DNA of 64,000 bases from Rhynchopus sp. YZ270_cl-10. Taxonomy: Eukaryota > Euglenozoa > Diplonemea > Diplonemida > Diplonemidae. Under the pieces are notes generated by a model that was not told where the DNA came from, searched no databases, and saw only the letters and a list, made by a program, of their open reading frames with translations. Positions 52,691-62,597 of this stretch are shown in pieces (positions within the stretch are counted from its first letter, which is position 1; the number at the start of each line of letters is the position of its first letter). A program made the translations under genes and the position numbers. The stretch spans positions 930,001-994,000 of the forward strand of contig OZ037933.1 of the NCBI GenBank assembly GCA_964035575.1, written 5' to 3'.

Positions 52691-53475
52691 GGTAATTTTT
52701 GCGGTGTCGCATTCCCTCATGCGTGGGTCACTCACACTTGAGGTCATGTGACACTGCGTGGGTCTGGGTACGTGGGTACATGTGACCACGTGTGACTCAC
52801 TCAATGCGTGCACAAACTGGCTTCTGGAACCCTAAAACCAAAAATCCCCAAAAAATACCCACAAAGTAAAAATGAAGCCCACCCCCATTTTGCGTACTTG
52901 TTGCGCAGTGTTGCGTACTTGGTATTCTTTATTTCTGGGGTACCAATATTAATAAGACACGGTATAGATTTGATGAGGTTGGCGCTTTGATAGCCATTTG
53001 AGTTGTTTTGGGGAAGTACATACCATCACACATTGTCGCGGAAGGGCTCAGCCGTGTTCAGTCAAAATAGGCGCATCCTGTGGTTACAATAAGCTCTGTC
53101 GTGTTCCCACCGTGACCACTACCCATGCCCCAACCCCCCTTCAGAAAGCCCCTATAAAAATAAAAAAACGGGCTCACAAAATTTCAATCAAAATCACAAC
53201 TTTTCACAACTATTCACAACTTTTCACAACTTTTCACAAAATTTCACAAAATTTCAATCAAAATCACAACTTTTCACAACGTTTCACAACTTTTCACAAC
53301 ATATAGTTGTGAAAAGTTGTGAAAAGTTGTGAAACGTTGTGAAAAGTTGTGCAAAGTTGTGAAACGTTGCGAAACGTTGTGACACGTTGTGCATAGGATT
53401 GAAATTGTGTGTTATTTTGTGAAAATTTGTGAAACTTTGTGAAACGCCGCCCCCCGGATAGCACCATATATCTGT

Positions 53476-53817
53476 GTATACTGTGTATACTGTGTATACT
53501 GTGTATACTGTGTATACTGTGTATACTGTGTATACTGTGTATACTGTGTATACTGTGTATACTGTGTATACTGTGTATACTGTGTATACTGTGTATACTG
53601 TGTATACTGTGTATACTGTGTATACTGTGTATACTGTGTATACTGTGTATACTGTGTATACTGTGTATACTGTGTATACTGTGTATACTGTGTATACTGT
53701 GTATACTGTGTATACTGTGTATACTGTGTATACTGTGTATACTGTGTATACTGTGTATACTGTGTATACTGTGTATACTGTGTATACTGTGTATACTGTG
53801 TATACTGTGTATACTGT
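53476..53817. repeat. GTATACTGT array, 38 perfect copies
   Basis: 342 bp of the 9-mer. It is followed by GAAATTGACCAAAAACGAGA, the same flank that follows the 56-copy array at 44374. Confidence 0.95.
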
Positions 53818-54326
53818 GAAATTGACCAAAAACGAGAACTTGTCCATTTCGGCGAATTGACCCCACCACTGGCCGGACATTCCGGAAATGTAAATGCCGG
53901 CGTTAAAAAGCTCACCAACGAAAAAAAAAATTTTTTTTCCAACACCCGTGGGGGAAAAAATTTTTATACACCACCCCCCCCAAAAATGCATGCTAACAAA
54001 GTGCTAACAAACTGCTAAATAATACCCTTTTTTTTGGGTTCAGCCACACCAACAGAGTGTGTGCATGAATATTTTTTATACAGTTTGTGATGCACAACGG
54101 CCGCTCTCAAATGCAGTTTGCAGATGAACTTTTATTGCTGTGCAGGATTTGCATGGTAAGGCGAAGAGTTCCGCAAAACATAAGATAGCGGAACCGTACC
54201 TACACATGAACATCGGTTCGTGCGTTTTGAAGAAGTCATAATGTCAGCAACGCTGTTCAGTCCTCTGATGACACATCTTGTCCTTCCCACTCCAAACACA
54301 ACACAGCACTCACACCGCACAAGACT

Positions 54327-54626
54327 ATGGAAGCAAGCGCACCTCCTGCCCAGGATGCTGGGGGTAAGGTTGACAAGAGCGTGGTGCCCATCAAGTTGAA
54401 GGGAACAAACCGCAACGCTTACTGGAGGGGGTATCTCGTGGATCCATCCTTGGAGGATATCAGAAAGTTTATAAAAGAGCGAATGTATGTGAACAACGCT
54501 TACTTCACTTACATAGACGCGGACCAGGATGCAATCATCGTGGGCAATGTCGATGACTGGGCTACGTGTCTTACCTACTGGCGTCGCTACGGTGCCGCCA
54601 CACTGTGCCTCTCTGTAGAGGCTTAG
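54327..54626 (+). CDS. Small PB1-domain protein, copy D
   Basis: 99 residues, starting MEASAPPAQDAGGKVDKSVV. The strand PIKLKGTNRNAYWRGYLVDP replaces the insert of copy A. The acidic motif is YIDADQDAIIVGNVDDWAT. The last codons and stop (SVEA, then TAG in GAGGCTTAGGTTCATC) lie in an R3 dispersed repeat. The leader CACCGCACAAGACT differs slightly from copies A and B. Confidence 0.8.
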   Translation: MEASAPPAQDAGGKVDKSVVPIKLKGTNRNAYWRGYLVDPSLEDIRKFIKERMYVNNAYFTYIDADQDAIIVGNVDDWATCLTYWRRYGAATLCLSVEA

Positions 54627-54699
54627 GTTCATCTTAATAACTTTTCTCTCACAAGCTCCTGTTTTTTTTTGCTGTGTTATTTTTGCTGACGGCCGAATG

Positions 54700-54860
54700 G
54701 TGAGTTTCGTGGCAGCGGATCTCGTGGATTCATCCTACGAGGTGTCGCAGGAGTTGCTCATGTTTCCCCAAACGTCTACTTATCACGTCATGTCAATTCC
54801 GTTACATTCACAGATAATGACGAAATGCGTGGGCTGGCTGTCTTACCTGCCGAAATTTAT
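54700..54860 (+). pseudogene. Decayed PB1 copy in unit D
   Basis: GATCTCGTGGATTCATCCTA, then TTATCACGTCATGTCAATTC, and a short GCTGTCTTACCTGCCG end. It is more truncated than the relics of units A and B. Confidence 0.6.
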
Positions 54861-55338
54861 TATGACGGTCTTCTCACAAGCTCCTGTGTTTTGGAGTTTG
54901 CTTATTTGCTGGGAGTAACAAATCTGATTGGTAATTGTTCTTTCGTTGCACTGGGGCGGGGAAGCGTTCAGCATTTCGGGACCACAATCATATCGGGAAC
55001 GTGAAACCCCCCCCGTTTTGATTTTAACCCCTGTTTTAAGAATCAACAGAGTGTGTGCATGAATATTTTTATACAGTTTGTGCTACAAAGTCCGCTCCGA
55101 AAAGGTGTCAAAATACTTCAAATGCAGTTCTGCAGATGAACTTTTATTGCTGTGAAGGATTTGCATGGTAAGGCGAAGAGTTCCGCAAAACATAAGATAG
55201 CGGAAACGTACCTACACATGAACATCGGTTCGTGCGTTTTGAAGAAGTCATAATGTCAGCAACGCTGTTCAGTCCTCTGATGACACATCTTGTCCTTCCC
55301 ACTCCAAACACAACACAGCACTCACACCGCACAAGACT

Positions 55339-55647
55339 ATGGAAGCAAGCGCACCTCCTGCCCAGGATGCTGGGGGTAAGGTTGACAAGAGCGTGGTGCC
55401 CATCAAGTTGAAGGGATCAGACGGCACTTGCTGGAGGGGGTATCTCGTGGATCCATCGTTGGAGGATGTCAGACAGTTTATAAAAGAGCGAATGTATGTG
55501 AAAAACGCTTACTTCACTTACATAGACGCGGACCAGGATGCAATCACCGTGGGCAATGTCGATGACTGGGCTACCTGTCTTACCTACTGGCGTTGCTCAG
55601 GTGCCGCCACACTGTGCCTCCATGTACAGGTTAGGTTCATTTTGTAA
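55339..55647 (+). CDS. Small PB1-domain protein, copy E
   Basis: 102 residues, nearly identical to copy D up to CLTYWR (acidic motif YIDADQDAITVGNVDDWAT). The C-terminus, HVQVRFIL, is read from an inserted R3-type repeat (CAGGTTAGGTTCATTTTG) that also supplies TAA. A CAGGTTAGG context could also be a splice donor, so the true end is uncertain. Confidence 0.75.
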   Translation: MEASAPPAQDAGGKVDKSVVPIKLKGSDGTCWRGYLVDPSLEDVRQFIKERMYVKNAYFTYIDADQDAITVGNVDDWATCLTYWRCSGAATLCLHVQVRFIL

Positions 55648-55724
55648 ATTTTTCTTTTCAGTGACGGTCTCTCACAAGCTCCTGTTTTGTTGTTGTTGTT
55701 GTGTCATTTTTTTGCTGCCGTGAG

Positions 55725-55920
55725 TTTCGTGGCAGCGGATCTCATCCTACGAGGTGTCGCATGAGTTGCTCATTTGGTGTTTCCCAAACGTACACTTATC
55801 ACGTCACGTCAGTTCCATTACATACACGGATAAAGACAAAATGCGTGCGTGAGATGACGCGGACTGGCCTGTCTTACCTGCTGGCGTCGTTTCAGTGCAG
55901 ATGTTGCACATCTTTACGGC
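55725..55920 (+). pseudogene. Decayed PB1 copy in unit E
   Basis: The same relic as in unit A: ATCCTACGAGGTGTCGCATG, TTATCACGTCACGTCAGTTC and CTTACCTGCTGGCGTCGTTT in order, with no continuous frame. Confidence 0.6.
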
Positions 55921-56368
55921 CGAAATTTATTATGACGGTCTTCTCACAAGCTCCTGTGTTTTGGAGTTTGCTTATTTGCTGGAGCAACGAATCTGATTGG
56001 GAATTGTTCTTTAGTTGCGCTTCTAGCTTCTTTTCATTTCGCACTTCTCCTGTCCATCAATTTTTTACAAGATTTTGTTTCAAGGTGACTAAGAAGCAGA
56101 GAGGCTTAGGTTCATCTGATACACCTTTCTTTTCTTGACCTTTTTTCCCCCCTTCTTTTTCTGGCCCGAAACAGCTTTTGAGACATACTGCATATTTGTC
56201 AATTTACTTCACTTGGGGAAATCCCATGAAACACTAGCCCAAAAATGAAGGACCCCCTACTCCCCTCTCCCATAGCCGCATCGTTGCTGGTATTTGTTTT
56301 TATTCCTTCTCTCTACCCTTCTTCCTCTCCACCCTTCCACCACTTCACTACAGCACAACCCTTCCACA
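55921..56368. other. Intergenic end of the PB1 array
   Basis: The unit E tail is followed by an R3 copy (56085-56135) and T-rich sequence. The stretch ends in CCACTTCACTACAG at 56353, 15 bases before the next start codon. Confidence 0.55.
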
Positions 56369-57223
56369 ATGATTCACCGATATTGCTCACCACGCCTGCT
56401 GCGGGCAGCTCCACAGCACCTCTGCAGCACGGTGTCGCACTCTCTCCTCCTCCGCACCCACACACACCCTGCTCCCTCCGCTATCGAGACGACCCCGCAG
56501 CTAAGGCACCTCTCTGCGTGGGGTCGTGCACAGAGCGCACAGCGGCGGTGGTGCAGTGGTGAGGCGAACGGTGAGGCGACGTCAATGGAAGACGACACAC
56601 CACCACGACTCCTCGAGAACGACTACGTAAAGGTGCGCGACTCTACAGAAGCCTGGCGGTACGGCTTCGTGGAAGAATATGAAGACGGACGTCCAAAAGT
56701 CATGGTCGACGGCTTCCGCTCAGCATACCACTACGATGAAGTGGTCAAGATCGACGCAATGCGTGCACCCGACTGGGTTACGGTGGGCGACCGTGTGCTC
56801 TGTGACGGTCAGAGGCACACCGTGCAGCGTGTGTTCCGTGGGCATATGTGGATCGTGCGGGATGCCTTCTTTGCAAAGCCGGAGCTCTGCATGCACGAGG
56901 TGGAGAAGATCGAGGAGACGGTGTTTGAGCAGCTGTACTACCTGCTGCTGCGCCCGTCGCAGATGGTGCTGCTCATACGTCAGGAGGGGGTCTTCTGCTT
57001 GCTCATCTATCTGGCGTTGCGCCTGCCGCTTGCACTGTGCGCTGCTGTGCTGGCCATGTGCCACGAAGGCTACATCACAGGGTACGACCGTCACCAGGTG
57101 ATCTCAGGGTTTGGTGTGCTGTACGCAGTGTCGCAGGTGCTGCGTCCAGTATGTGGCGTTGCGGCACTCTTATTGGCAAAGCGTCTCCGTATCTCCTCAC
57201 GGCTCTTTCGGAAGGCAAAGTGA
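56369..57223 (+). CDS. Mitochondrial membrane protein, possibly DUF1279/FAM210-like
   Basis: Intronless, 284 residues. The ATG at 56369 follows CACTACAG by 15 bases. An Arg/His/Ser-rich N-terminus (MIHRYCSPRLLRAAPQHLCS and on to about residue 55) fits a long import presequence. Residues about 80-125 (DYVKVRDSTEAWRYGFVEEY) look like a small SH3/Tudor-type barrel. A second segment has WVTVGDRVLCDGQRHTVQRV. Two membrane spans follow (VFCLLIYLALRLPLALCAAV and VLYAVSQVLRPVCGVAALLL), and it ends basic. The span pair and the LRPVCGVAALLLAKRL segment vaguely recall FAM210 proteins, but this is a weak call. No catalytic motif. Confidence 0.75.
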   Translation: MIHRYCSPRLLRAAPQHLCSTVSHSLLLRTHTHPAPSAIETTPQLRHLSAWGRAQSAQRRWCSGEANGEATSMEDDTPPRLLENDYVKVRDSTEAWRYGFVEEYEDGRPKVMVDGFRSAYHYDEVVKIDAMRAPDWVTVGDRVLCDGQRHTVQRVFRGHMWIVRDAFFAKPELCMHEVEKIEETVFEQLYYLLLRPSQMVLLIRQEGVFCLLIYLALRLPLALCAAVLAMCHEGYITGYDRHQVISGFGVLYAVSQVLRPVCGVAALLLAKRLRISSRLFRKAK

Positions 57224-57434
57224 GAAAAAAAAAACACCCCGTTTTTGTCTGATGGCAGGGTTTACGGGTTTGCGGGTTTGCCTCTTCCACCCCCTACTTC
57301 CTGGGTGAGTTTATTTTTGTACGAACATACGACTTTACAATGCACTTTCACCCACCTTTCAACGTCAACAAACCCATTCTCCTCACCCTCCCACCTATCC
57401 CATCACCCCACAGCACACACACCACCACCTCCCT
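57224..57434. other. Short intergenic spacer
   Basis: Includes GGGTTTACGGGTTTGCGGG (also seen inverted near 52205), then pyrimidine-rich sequence ending CATCACCCCACAG about 23 bases before the next ATG. Confidence 0.5.
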
Positions 57435-58508
57435 ATGTCTTCACACTACATGAACGCACCCAATGTGAGTCGCGAGAGGGTTGCTGCGCGCGATTCGTTG
57501 ACTGTGTCTGAGAGTCTTGGCGCCACGATGACGGACGAGACGAGTCTGCCGCCAGGCGCAGTGGACATTGTGCAGACGGAGAGTCTGTACCTGGACGACT
57601 CTATTGCGAGCAGCATTGTGTCGTCTGAGGGGCCAAGGTGGGCGGCAGGGGCTGCACCGACGTACCTGCACACCACTCTGCCCCCTCCGGCCACGGTGCA
57701 GAAGACAGCGACACAGAACACACAGAGCACGAAACGGTCCCCACAGAGCGAAGCCACCTCGCCGCAGACTGCGCTTGCACACCGCATCTCCTCGCTTGAG
57801 GCGGCCTTGGCAGCGGAGCGCGCCACAGCGGCAAGGCTTCAGACACGCAACGCAGCCCTGCAGCAGCAGCTCAGCGACTGCGGGCACGTGAGTCTCAGAG
57901 ACGAGCTGGAAAAGAGCGCATTGAAGATCCGTCAAATGACGTTTCAGGAGAAAACCTTGAAGGCAGAGCTTGCGCAGGCAGCAGGGCGGGTCGACTATGT
58001 ACAGGGTCTGCGTGCCAGGGAGCTGGCTGAGTATGAGAAGGTGCGGCAGCACGACGCAAGCAAGCTGCTCACCACACCGCGGACCGAGGTCAGCGAGAAG
58101 CACATGAAGGTTCGGAGGCAGCGGTCTGTGGCGTCCTCCTCAGAGTCTTCGGTAAGCCCCTCTGGCTCTGTGAGCCAGGTAGGATCCCCTCAGCGTGTGG
58201 TGGTGCAGTCGTCTCGGTCTTCAGTGTCGTCGTCATCGCCATCATGCCGTGGGGGCTCACCACGTTGGGTCGAGCAGAGGGAGACGCCAAAGGAGGTAAG
58301 GACGTCGGCCAGCATCCCCCGCCATGTCTTCGCCGTGAAGAGCAGGGGCGACGTGGAAGTGCTTGCCCGGCACCTTGTGGCGCGTGCGCAGATTGACAGC
58401 GAGGAGGCAGGAGGTGGCGTGCACAGCACACAACAGGTTGAGGCGCTGGCAGCGAACATCTTGTATGACTACACCACTCCCCACGCAAGCCCTGCACGGG
58501 GGTACTGA
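57435..58508 (+). CDS. Coiled-coil protein with Ser-rich C-terminal half
   Basis: Intronless, 357 residues, unknown family. ATG at 57435 follows CCCCACAGCACACACACCAC. Residues 112-152 (ISSLEAALAAERATAARLQT) and about 155-215 form coiled coils. Residues 225-290 are Ser/Pro/Arg low complexity (RRQRSVASSSESSVSPSGS), a likely phosphorylation region. The last 70 residues are more ordered (IPRHVFAVKSRGDVEVLARH). Possible cytoskeletal or centrosomal component, without direct evidence. Confidence 0.82.
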   Translation: MSSHYMNAPNVSRERVAARDSLTVSESLGATMTDETSLPPGAVDIVQTESLYLDDSIASSIVSSEGPRWAAGAAPTYLHTTLPPPATVQKTATQNTQSTKRSPQSEATSPQTALAHRISSLEAALAAERATAARLQTRNAALQQQLSDCGHVSLRDELEKSALKIRQMTFQEKTLKAELAQAAGRVDYVQGLRARELAEYEKVRQHDASKLLTTPRTEVSEKHMKVRRQRSVASSSESSVSPSGSVSQVGSPQRVVVQSSRSSVSSSSPSCRGGSPRWVEQRETPKEVRTSASIPRHVFAVKSRGDVEVLARHLVARAQIDSEEAGGGVHSTQQVEALAANILYDYTTPHASPARGY

Positions 58509-58915
58509 AGGGAAGGTGCGTTGATGATGATATCGATACGTAGATGGATAGACGCGCCAGTGAGGAATCACGTTATCAGCGGAGCCCCTGTGTGTGTGTG
58601 TGTTGAAAGCAGTTCCTGGGTAGTTCCTGAGCGGAACGTTGCCCAACCTGCGCGCGCGTGTGCGTGAAATGCGATTGTGGTGTGATACCGAGTGTAGTGA
58701 GGGTGTGTGCATCAGATACTCATTTTTCCAAGTTTTTCTCCCCCTCCCCCAATTTTTTTTTCTATCGAGAACGAAAATCTGGCTGAATTCTGCTGGTCCG
58801 TTTTTTTTTTAAAACGATGGATAACAACGCTGTGTGGCACATCTTACGAAAAAAGGTTTCTATATTTTTTTGTGTCTCGCTTTTTTTTTTGAAGGTAAAT
58901 GGTTCTTAAGGTTTA

Positions 58916-59016
58916 CAGCGGCGCCCTATTACGGGGCACATAATTATGGGTAAATCCAATTTTTACCCATAATTATGCGCCGTAATATTGCGCCACCGTA
59001 ATATGGCGCCGCACTG
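58916..59016. mobile_element. 101-bp MITE (TIR CAGCGGCGCC, TA-flanked)
   Basis: Ends CAGCGGCGCCCTATTACGG and CCGTAATATGGCGCCGCACTG, with TA at 58914-58915 and 59017-59018. The centre ATAATTATGGGTAAAT is mirrored. CAGT-like end and TA suggest pogo/mariner mobilisation. Confidence 0.75.
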
Positions 59017-59127
59017 TAGATTCCTGTTTACCTACTTTTCCCCACCAGGCCTCAGCCTAACTGGGGGGTAGGCAGGCCAACACGGATTAGGGGTGGTGGG
59101 TCCCCCCCCCCCCCCCCCCCCCCCCCT

Positions 59128-59510
59128 CTGTACACGGTTGTACAGGGGCTGGGCCGAAGAAAAATTTTTCCAACCAATTTTTGCCCACAAAAAATCGAAA
59201 AAAAAAATTTTTTTTTTCGATTCTCCTGTGTCTGTGCGTGCTGTGATGGGGTCATTTCGCGCTCAGAAATGAGTATTTTTGACCCAAAATACATGTGTCA
59301 GTTTTGGACTGAAATTTTCAAAAATCGTGTAAAAACTGACACATGTATTTTGGGTCAAAAATACTCATTTCTGAGCGCGAAATGACCCCATCACAGCACG
59401 CACAGACACAGGAGAATCGAAAAAAAAAATTTTTTTTTTCGATTTTTTGTGGGCAAAAATTGGTCGGAAAAATTTTTCTTCGGCCCACCCCCTGTGTAAC
59501 TGTGTACAGC
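59128..59510. mobile_element. Near-perfect ~380-bp palindrome
   Basis: Inverted arms of about 170 bp around a centre near 59310-59330. Mirrored landmarks: CAAAATACATGTGTCAGTTT with its inverse, GGTCATTTCGCGCTCAGAAA with its inverse, and the poly-A/poly-T block AAAATCGAAAAAAAAAATTT. A run of about 25 C lies just outside the left arm. No coding signal. Target duplication not found. Confidence 0.75.
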
Positions 59511-60111
59511 GGTGGGGGGTACCACCCACCCCCCAAGGCCAACATCGGCCGAAAAATTACCCAGAGGCCTGTTCCCCACCCCCCTTTTTTTTCTCTCGCG
59601 CAAAACAGAGCGAACCAACCACTTTTTCTTTTTTAGCACCTACTTTTCCCCGCTCTTTAAACCTAGTGTCTTCGCCGTAAGGGCTGATCACACTTTCTTC
59701 ATCTATTCCCTTCTTTGTGTGCACGAGAGGCATATCGGTGTTCTTTGTTTGTTCTGCAACACAAGTGGCAGCCCACGAAAACGGGTTTTCAGGCAAAGTA
59801 AAAAAAAAAAAAAAAACGTAACGGTATCCACGAGAGATAGGCGAGGAACGGTTGCGTGGAGTTCACGCGAGAAGAAAAAAGAAACAGCATAGTCTATCAT
59901 AGACTGCGTAAAAGACGTGGAATTGTTACATAATAGGAACATTACTCAATTCAAAAGGCAAACTTTTTCTTTATACCTATACAACCTAAGCCGAGCTTAA
60001 AGGAGAAATAGTTTCTTCCGATACGGTCGCCAATCACCCCTCTTCCAACAGGGTAATTGAGCAATCAACGAGAAAAAAACCCTATTTCTTCCTTTTTACC
60101 TATCAGAGTTA

Positions 60112-60427
60112 CCGTATTCGAAATTATCGACCGTTAAAAAAGGTCGAACTTCCAGAAAAAAAATTCTGAAAACATACATGTTGGTACGTACGTAAAACGC
60201 GCAAAAATAATCAAAAAACGCGCAAAATAATAAAAAAATGTTTTTAATAAAAAACGTCACAAAGACGTTTTGCGCGCTTTTGTTACGTTTTTGTGACGTT
60301 TTTATTAAAAACATTTTTTTATTATTTTGCGCGTTTTTTGATTATTTTTGCGCGTTTTACGTACGTACCAACATGTATGTGAAAAAGGTCGAACATTATT
60401 GCGATCGATAATTTTGTACGAATATGG
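60112..60427. mobile_element. MITE family M1 copy disrupted by a nested element
   Basis: Ends CCGTATTCGAAATTATCGAC and GATAATTTTGTACGAATATGG, flanked by TA at 60110-60111 and 60428-60429. It is interrupted at 60172-60380 by the next element. Confidence 0.75.
60172..60380. mobile_element. 209-bp palindromic element nested in the M1 MITE
   Basis: Ends ACATACATGTTGGTACGTAC and its exact inverse. The flanking GAAA is duplicated at 60168-60171 and 60381-60384. The arms are near-perfect throughout (CGCGCAAAATAATAAAAAAA and inverse), which suggests a recent or conserved foldback. Removing it gives the usual M1 sequence CTGAAAAAGGTCGAAC. Confidence 0.75.
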
Positions 60428-61051
60428 TACTATTTTTTTTTTTTTCTCACGACAACATGCACATGAGGCGTAAGCACGTCATCATACAACCCTTTTCTAG
60501 ATGCTGTACACGGCATCACGAGGGGTGCATTCATCTTTCACGTTCTTTTCCCCCCCTCAAAGGTGACCAAGTAAAGTAAACTGCAAAACTTTGGTTCATC
60601 CTACAAATATTTGTTTGTGTTCTACGGTCAAAGAAGCCAAGACAGTCTGGGAAATCTGATTGGTTGCATTCATTTCAGAGGGTCCACCAGGTAATCCAAT
60701 GGCGGTGTGTGTGGATATATGTGTGGACAAAACCGTCTCTTGAGAAAATGTGCACAAAAAAAATAGATCAAAAAAAAAGTGAAATCATGTGAATAAAAAA
60801 GCTGCTCGCAGCAGGGTTGCAAAGGGGGACTACCTTCTGCAGAACAAAAATGGCTTCGGCCAAAACATTGAGTACAGATCTTTACCCCTACTCTTTACCT
60901 CTCCAGTCTTTGGGGAAAGTGATGGTCCGATGAAACATAAACAAAATTGACCAAAATCAAATTGTGGCTGTCACAAAAAAAAAAAAAATCCTATTTCTCC
61001 GTATGATGTGCGGCACGATACCATCTAAACCAAGTTTTCTTTCTTTCTTTC

Positions 61052-61128
61052 CTGTGCTTTCATACGGGGTTGGCATCGTACAGTGGGTCAGTTGGAGGTG
61101 CCTGCATCAATAACTACAGTTTTTTTTT
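61052..61128 (+). repeat. R4 copy
   Basis: GTGCTTTCATACGGGGTTGG through GTACAGTGGGTCAGTTGGAG to CAATAACTACAGTTTTTT. Confidence 0.7.
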
Positions 61129-61343
61129 GTTACGTTACGCACATTAGTTTGATTTCTTTGTTGAAAAAACGGCTTTTTTTAAAAAAGTAGTGTCTGACGC
61201 AATTTTTTTTTTCTCCCCTAAAAAAGCTTTCACCGTTTCCCTTCTCTGACAAGAACTGTCTAAAAAGGAAGATATGTTGCCCAATGCGTGACCTCCCCAC
61301 CCACCCACCCTATTACTCTCGCTCTATTTTCCCTCTATTCATA

Positions 61344-62406
61344 CATTGAAATCCCCGGGAGTCGCGGAGACTCTCCACTGGTGTTTTCGAGAGTTTTAGC
61401 GATTAAAAAAAAAGAAAAAAAATTCGCGATTAATCGCGAATTTGTGAAAAACTCTCGAAAACTCTCCAATTTAAAAAAAAACTCTCCAAAACTCTCCAAT
61501 ACTCCCCGATTTAAAAAAAATACTCTCGAAAACTCTCCAATTTATAAAATAAAAATTTGCGATTAATCGCGAATTTATGAAAAAATCTCGAAAACTGGGC
61601 CATCTATGAACGGGGAGAGATTTTTTCACAAGCTCTCACTACGTTCCGAGGGGGTTTTTGTACTTTAGTGGTGTGGCTGGCAACATGTATTCTGTGGTGG
61701 TCAAAAGTGCAATGTTCCTTCTCCAATGGATTTATTGGGTGTACTGCTATACTGGGACAATATGGTCAGATCACTCTTCAAACCACCTGGAAAAGTGCAC
61801 GGCATCTAAAAATTTCCGCCTGCGGCGGGAAGCCTCGACCCGTTTTCACCCTTTTCTTGTTCCTTATCCCCATATTTAAAATAGCCCTGCTTACATGTGG
61901 TGGTATGCTTCAGTGCTGGTATGGTGTACCATTTTTCGCCCAGAGTAATTTAAGCGTAATTATATCTTAAACAGGTGTGGATAATTCCCAAGCGCGGAAT
62001 TAACCCGTCGCATTTGTGATCGACCTGTGGGCTCGTTTGCTCATGTCCGCCACCACTGTGCCGCCTAAAGCGAGGCTTATCACCCCTCTGTCGTGGTGGG
62101 TGCATTTTGCGAATCAATCGGTAGGTGTAATGTGAGTACGTAGACTGAACGTGTGCCCAGGTAGGCACAGGTCAGATGCGGATAGCACCAGGTGTGCACG
62201 GTTGTGTTTGGGGTAAAATGCTACAAAAAATCGCGATTTTACTCCCGGGGATTAATCGCGAATTTTGTCGCGATTAATCGCGAAAACTCTCCGTAAAAAA
62301 AAAAAAAAACACTCTCGAAAACTCTCGAAACCAAAAAAACACTCACGGGGAGTTCGTTTTTTTTGATTTTTTGCCAAACTCCCCGTGACTCCCCGGGATT
62401 TCAATG
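61344..62406. mobile_element. 1.06 kb TA-flanked element with CATTGAAATCCC ends
   Basis: Ends CATTGAAATCCCCGGGAGTC and GACTCCCCGGGATTTCAATG, flanked by TA at 61342-61343 and 62407-62408. Sub-terminal regions have repeated AACTCTCGAAAACTCTCCAA and GATTAATCGCGAAT motifs on both sides. The centre has no recognisable gene. Confidence 0.75.
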
Positions 62407-62597
62407 TATGGACTATTTTTTTCTTCTTTTTCTTTTTCACCCATTTCTGCGGCCCCCAGCGTGGAGGCTTATTCCACAGAGCTGGTTTCCTCGAAATGAT
62501 GTGGCAGATGATTGAGCGCTTTTCCCCCACCCGCCCGTTATCAATTCAGAGAGAGTACTTCTTACAAGCATCCTATAACGCTTTATAAGGTGGCAAA

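Larger units (their letters stand above)
51028..54051. mobile_element. 3.0 kb element with TGGTGTGGCTGAA ends and 5-bp duplication
   Basis: Starts TGGTGTGGCTGAA and ends TTCAGCCACACCA. ACAGA is duplicated at 51023-51027 and 54052-54056. The empty site AATCAACAGAGTGTGTGC is seen in the paralogous units at 49547 and 55038, which confirms both boundaries. Sub-terminal GCTAACAAACTGCTAAATAA repeats occur near both ends. Inside, inverted modules (GTATACTGT array, GGGGGGCGGCGTTTCAC, TTCACAACTTTT array) at 51300-51540 and 53170-53480 bracket a minus-strand gene fragment. No transposase is visible. Confidence 0.8.
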
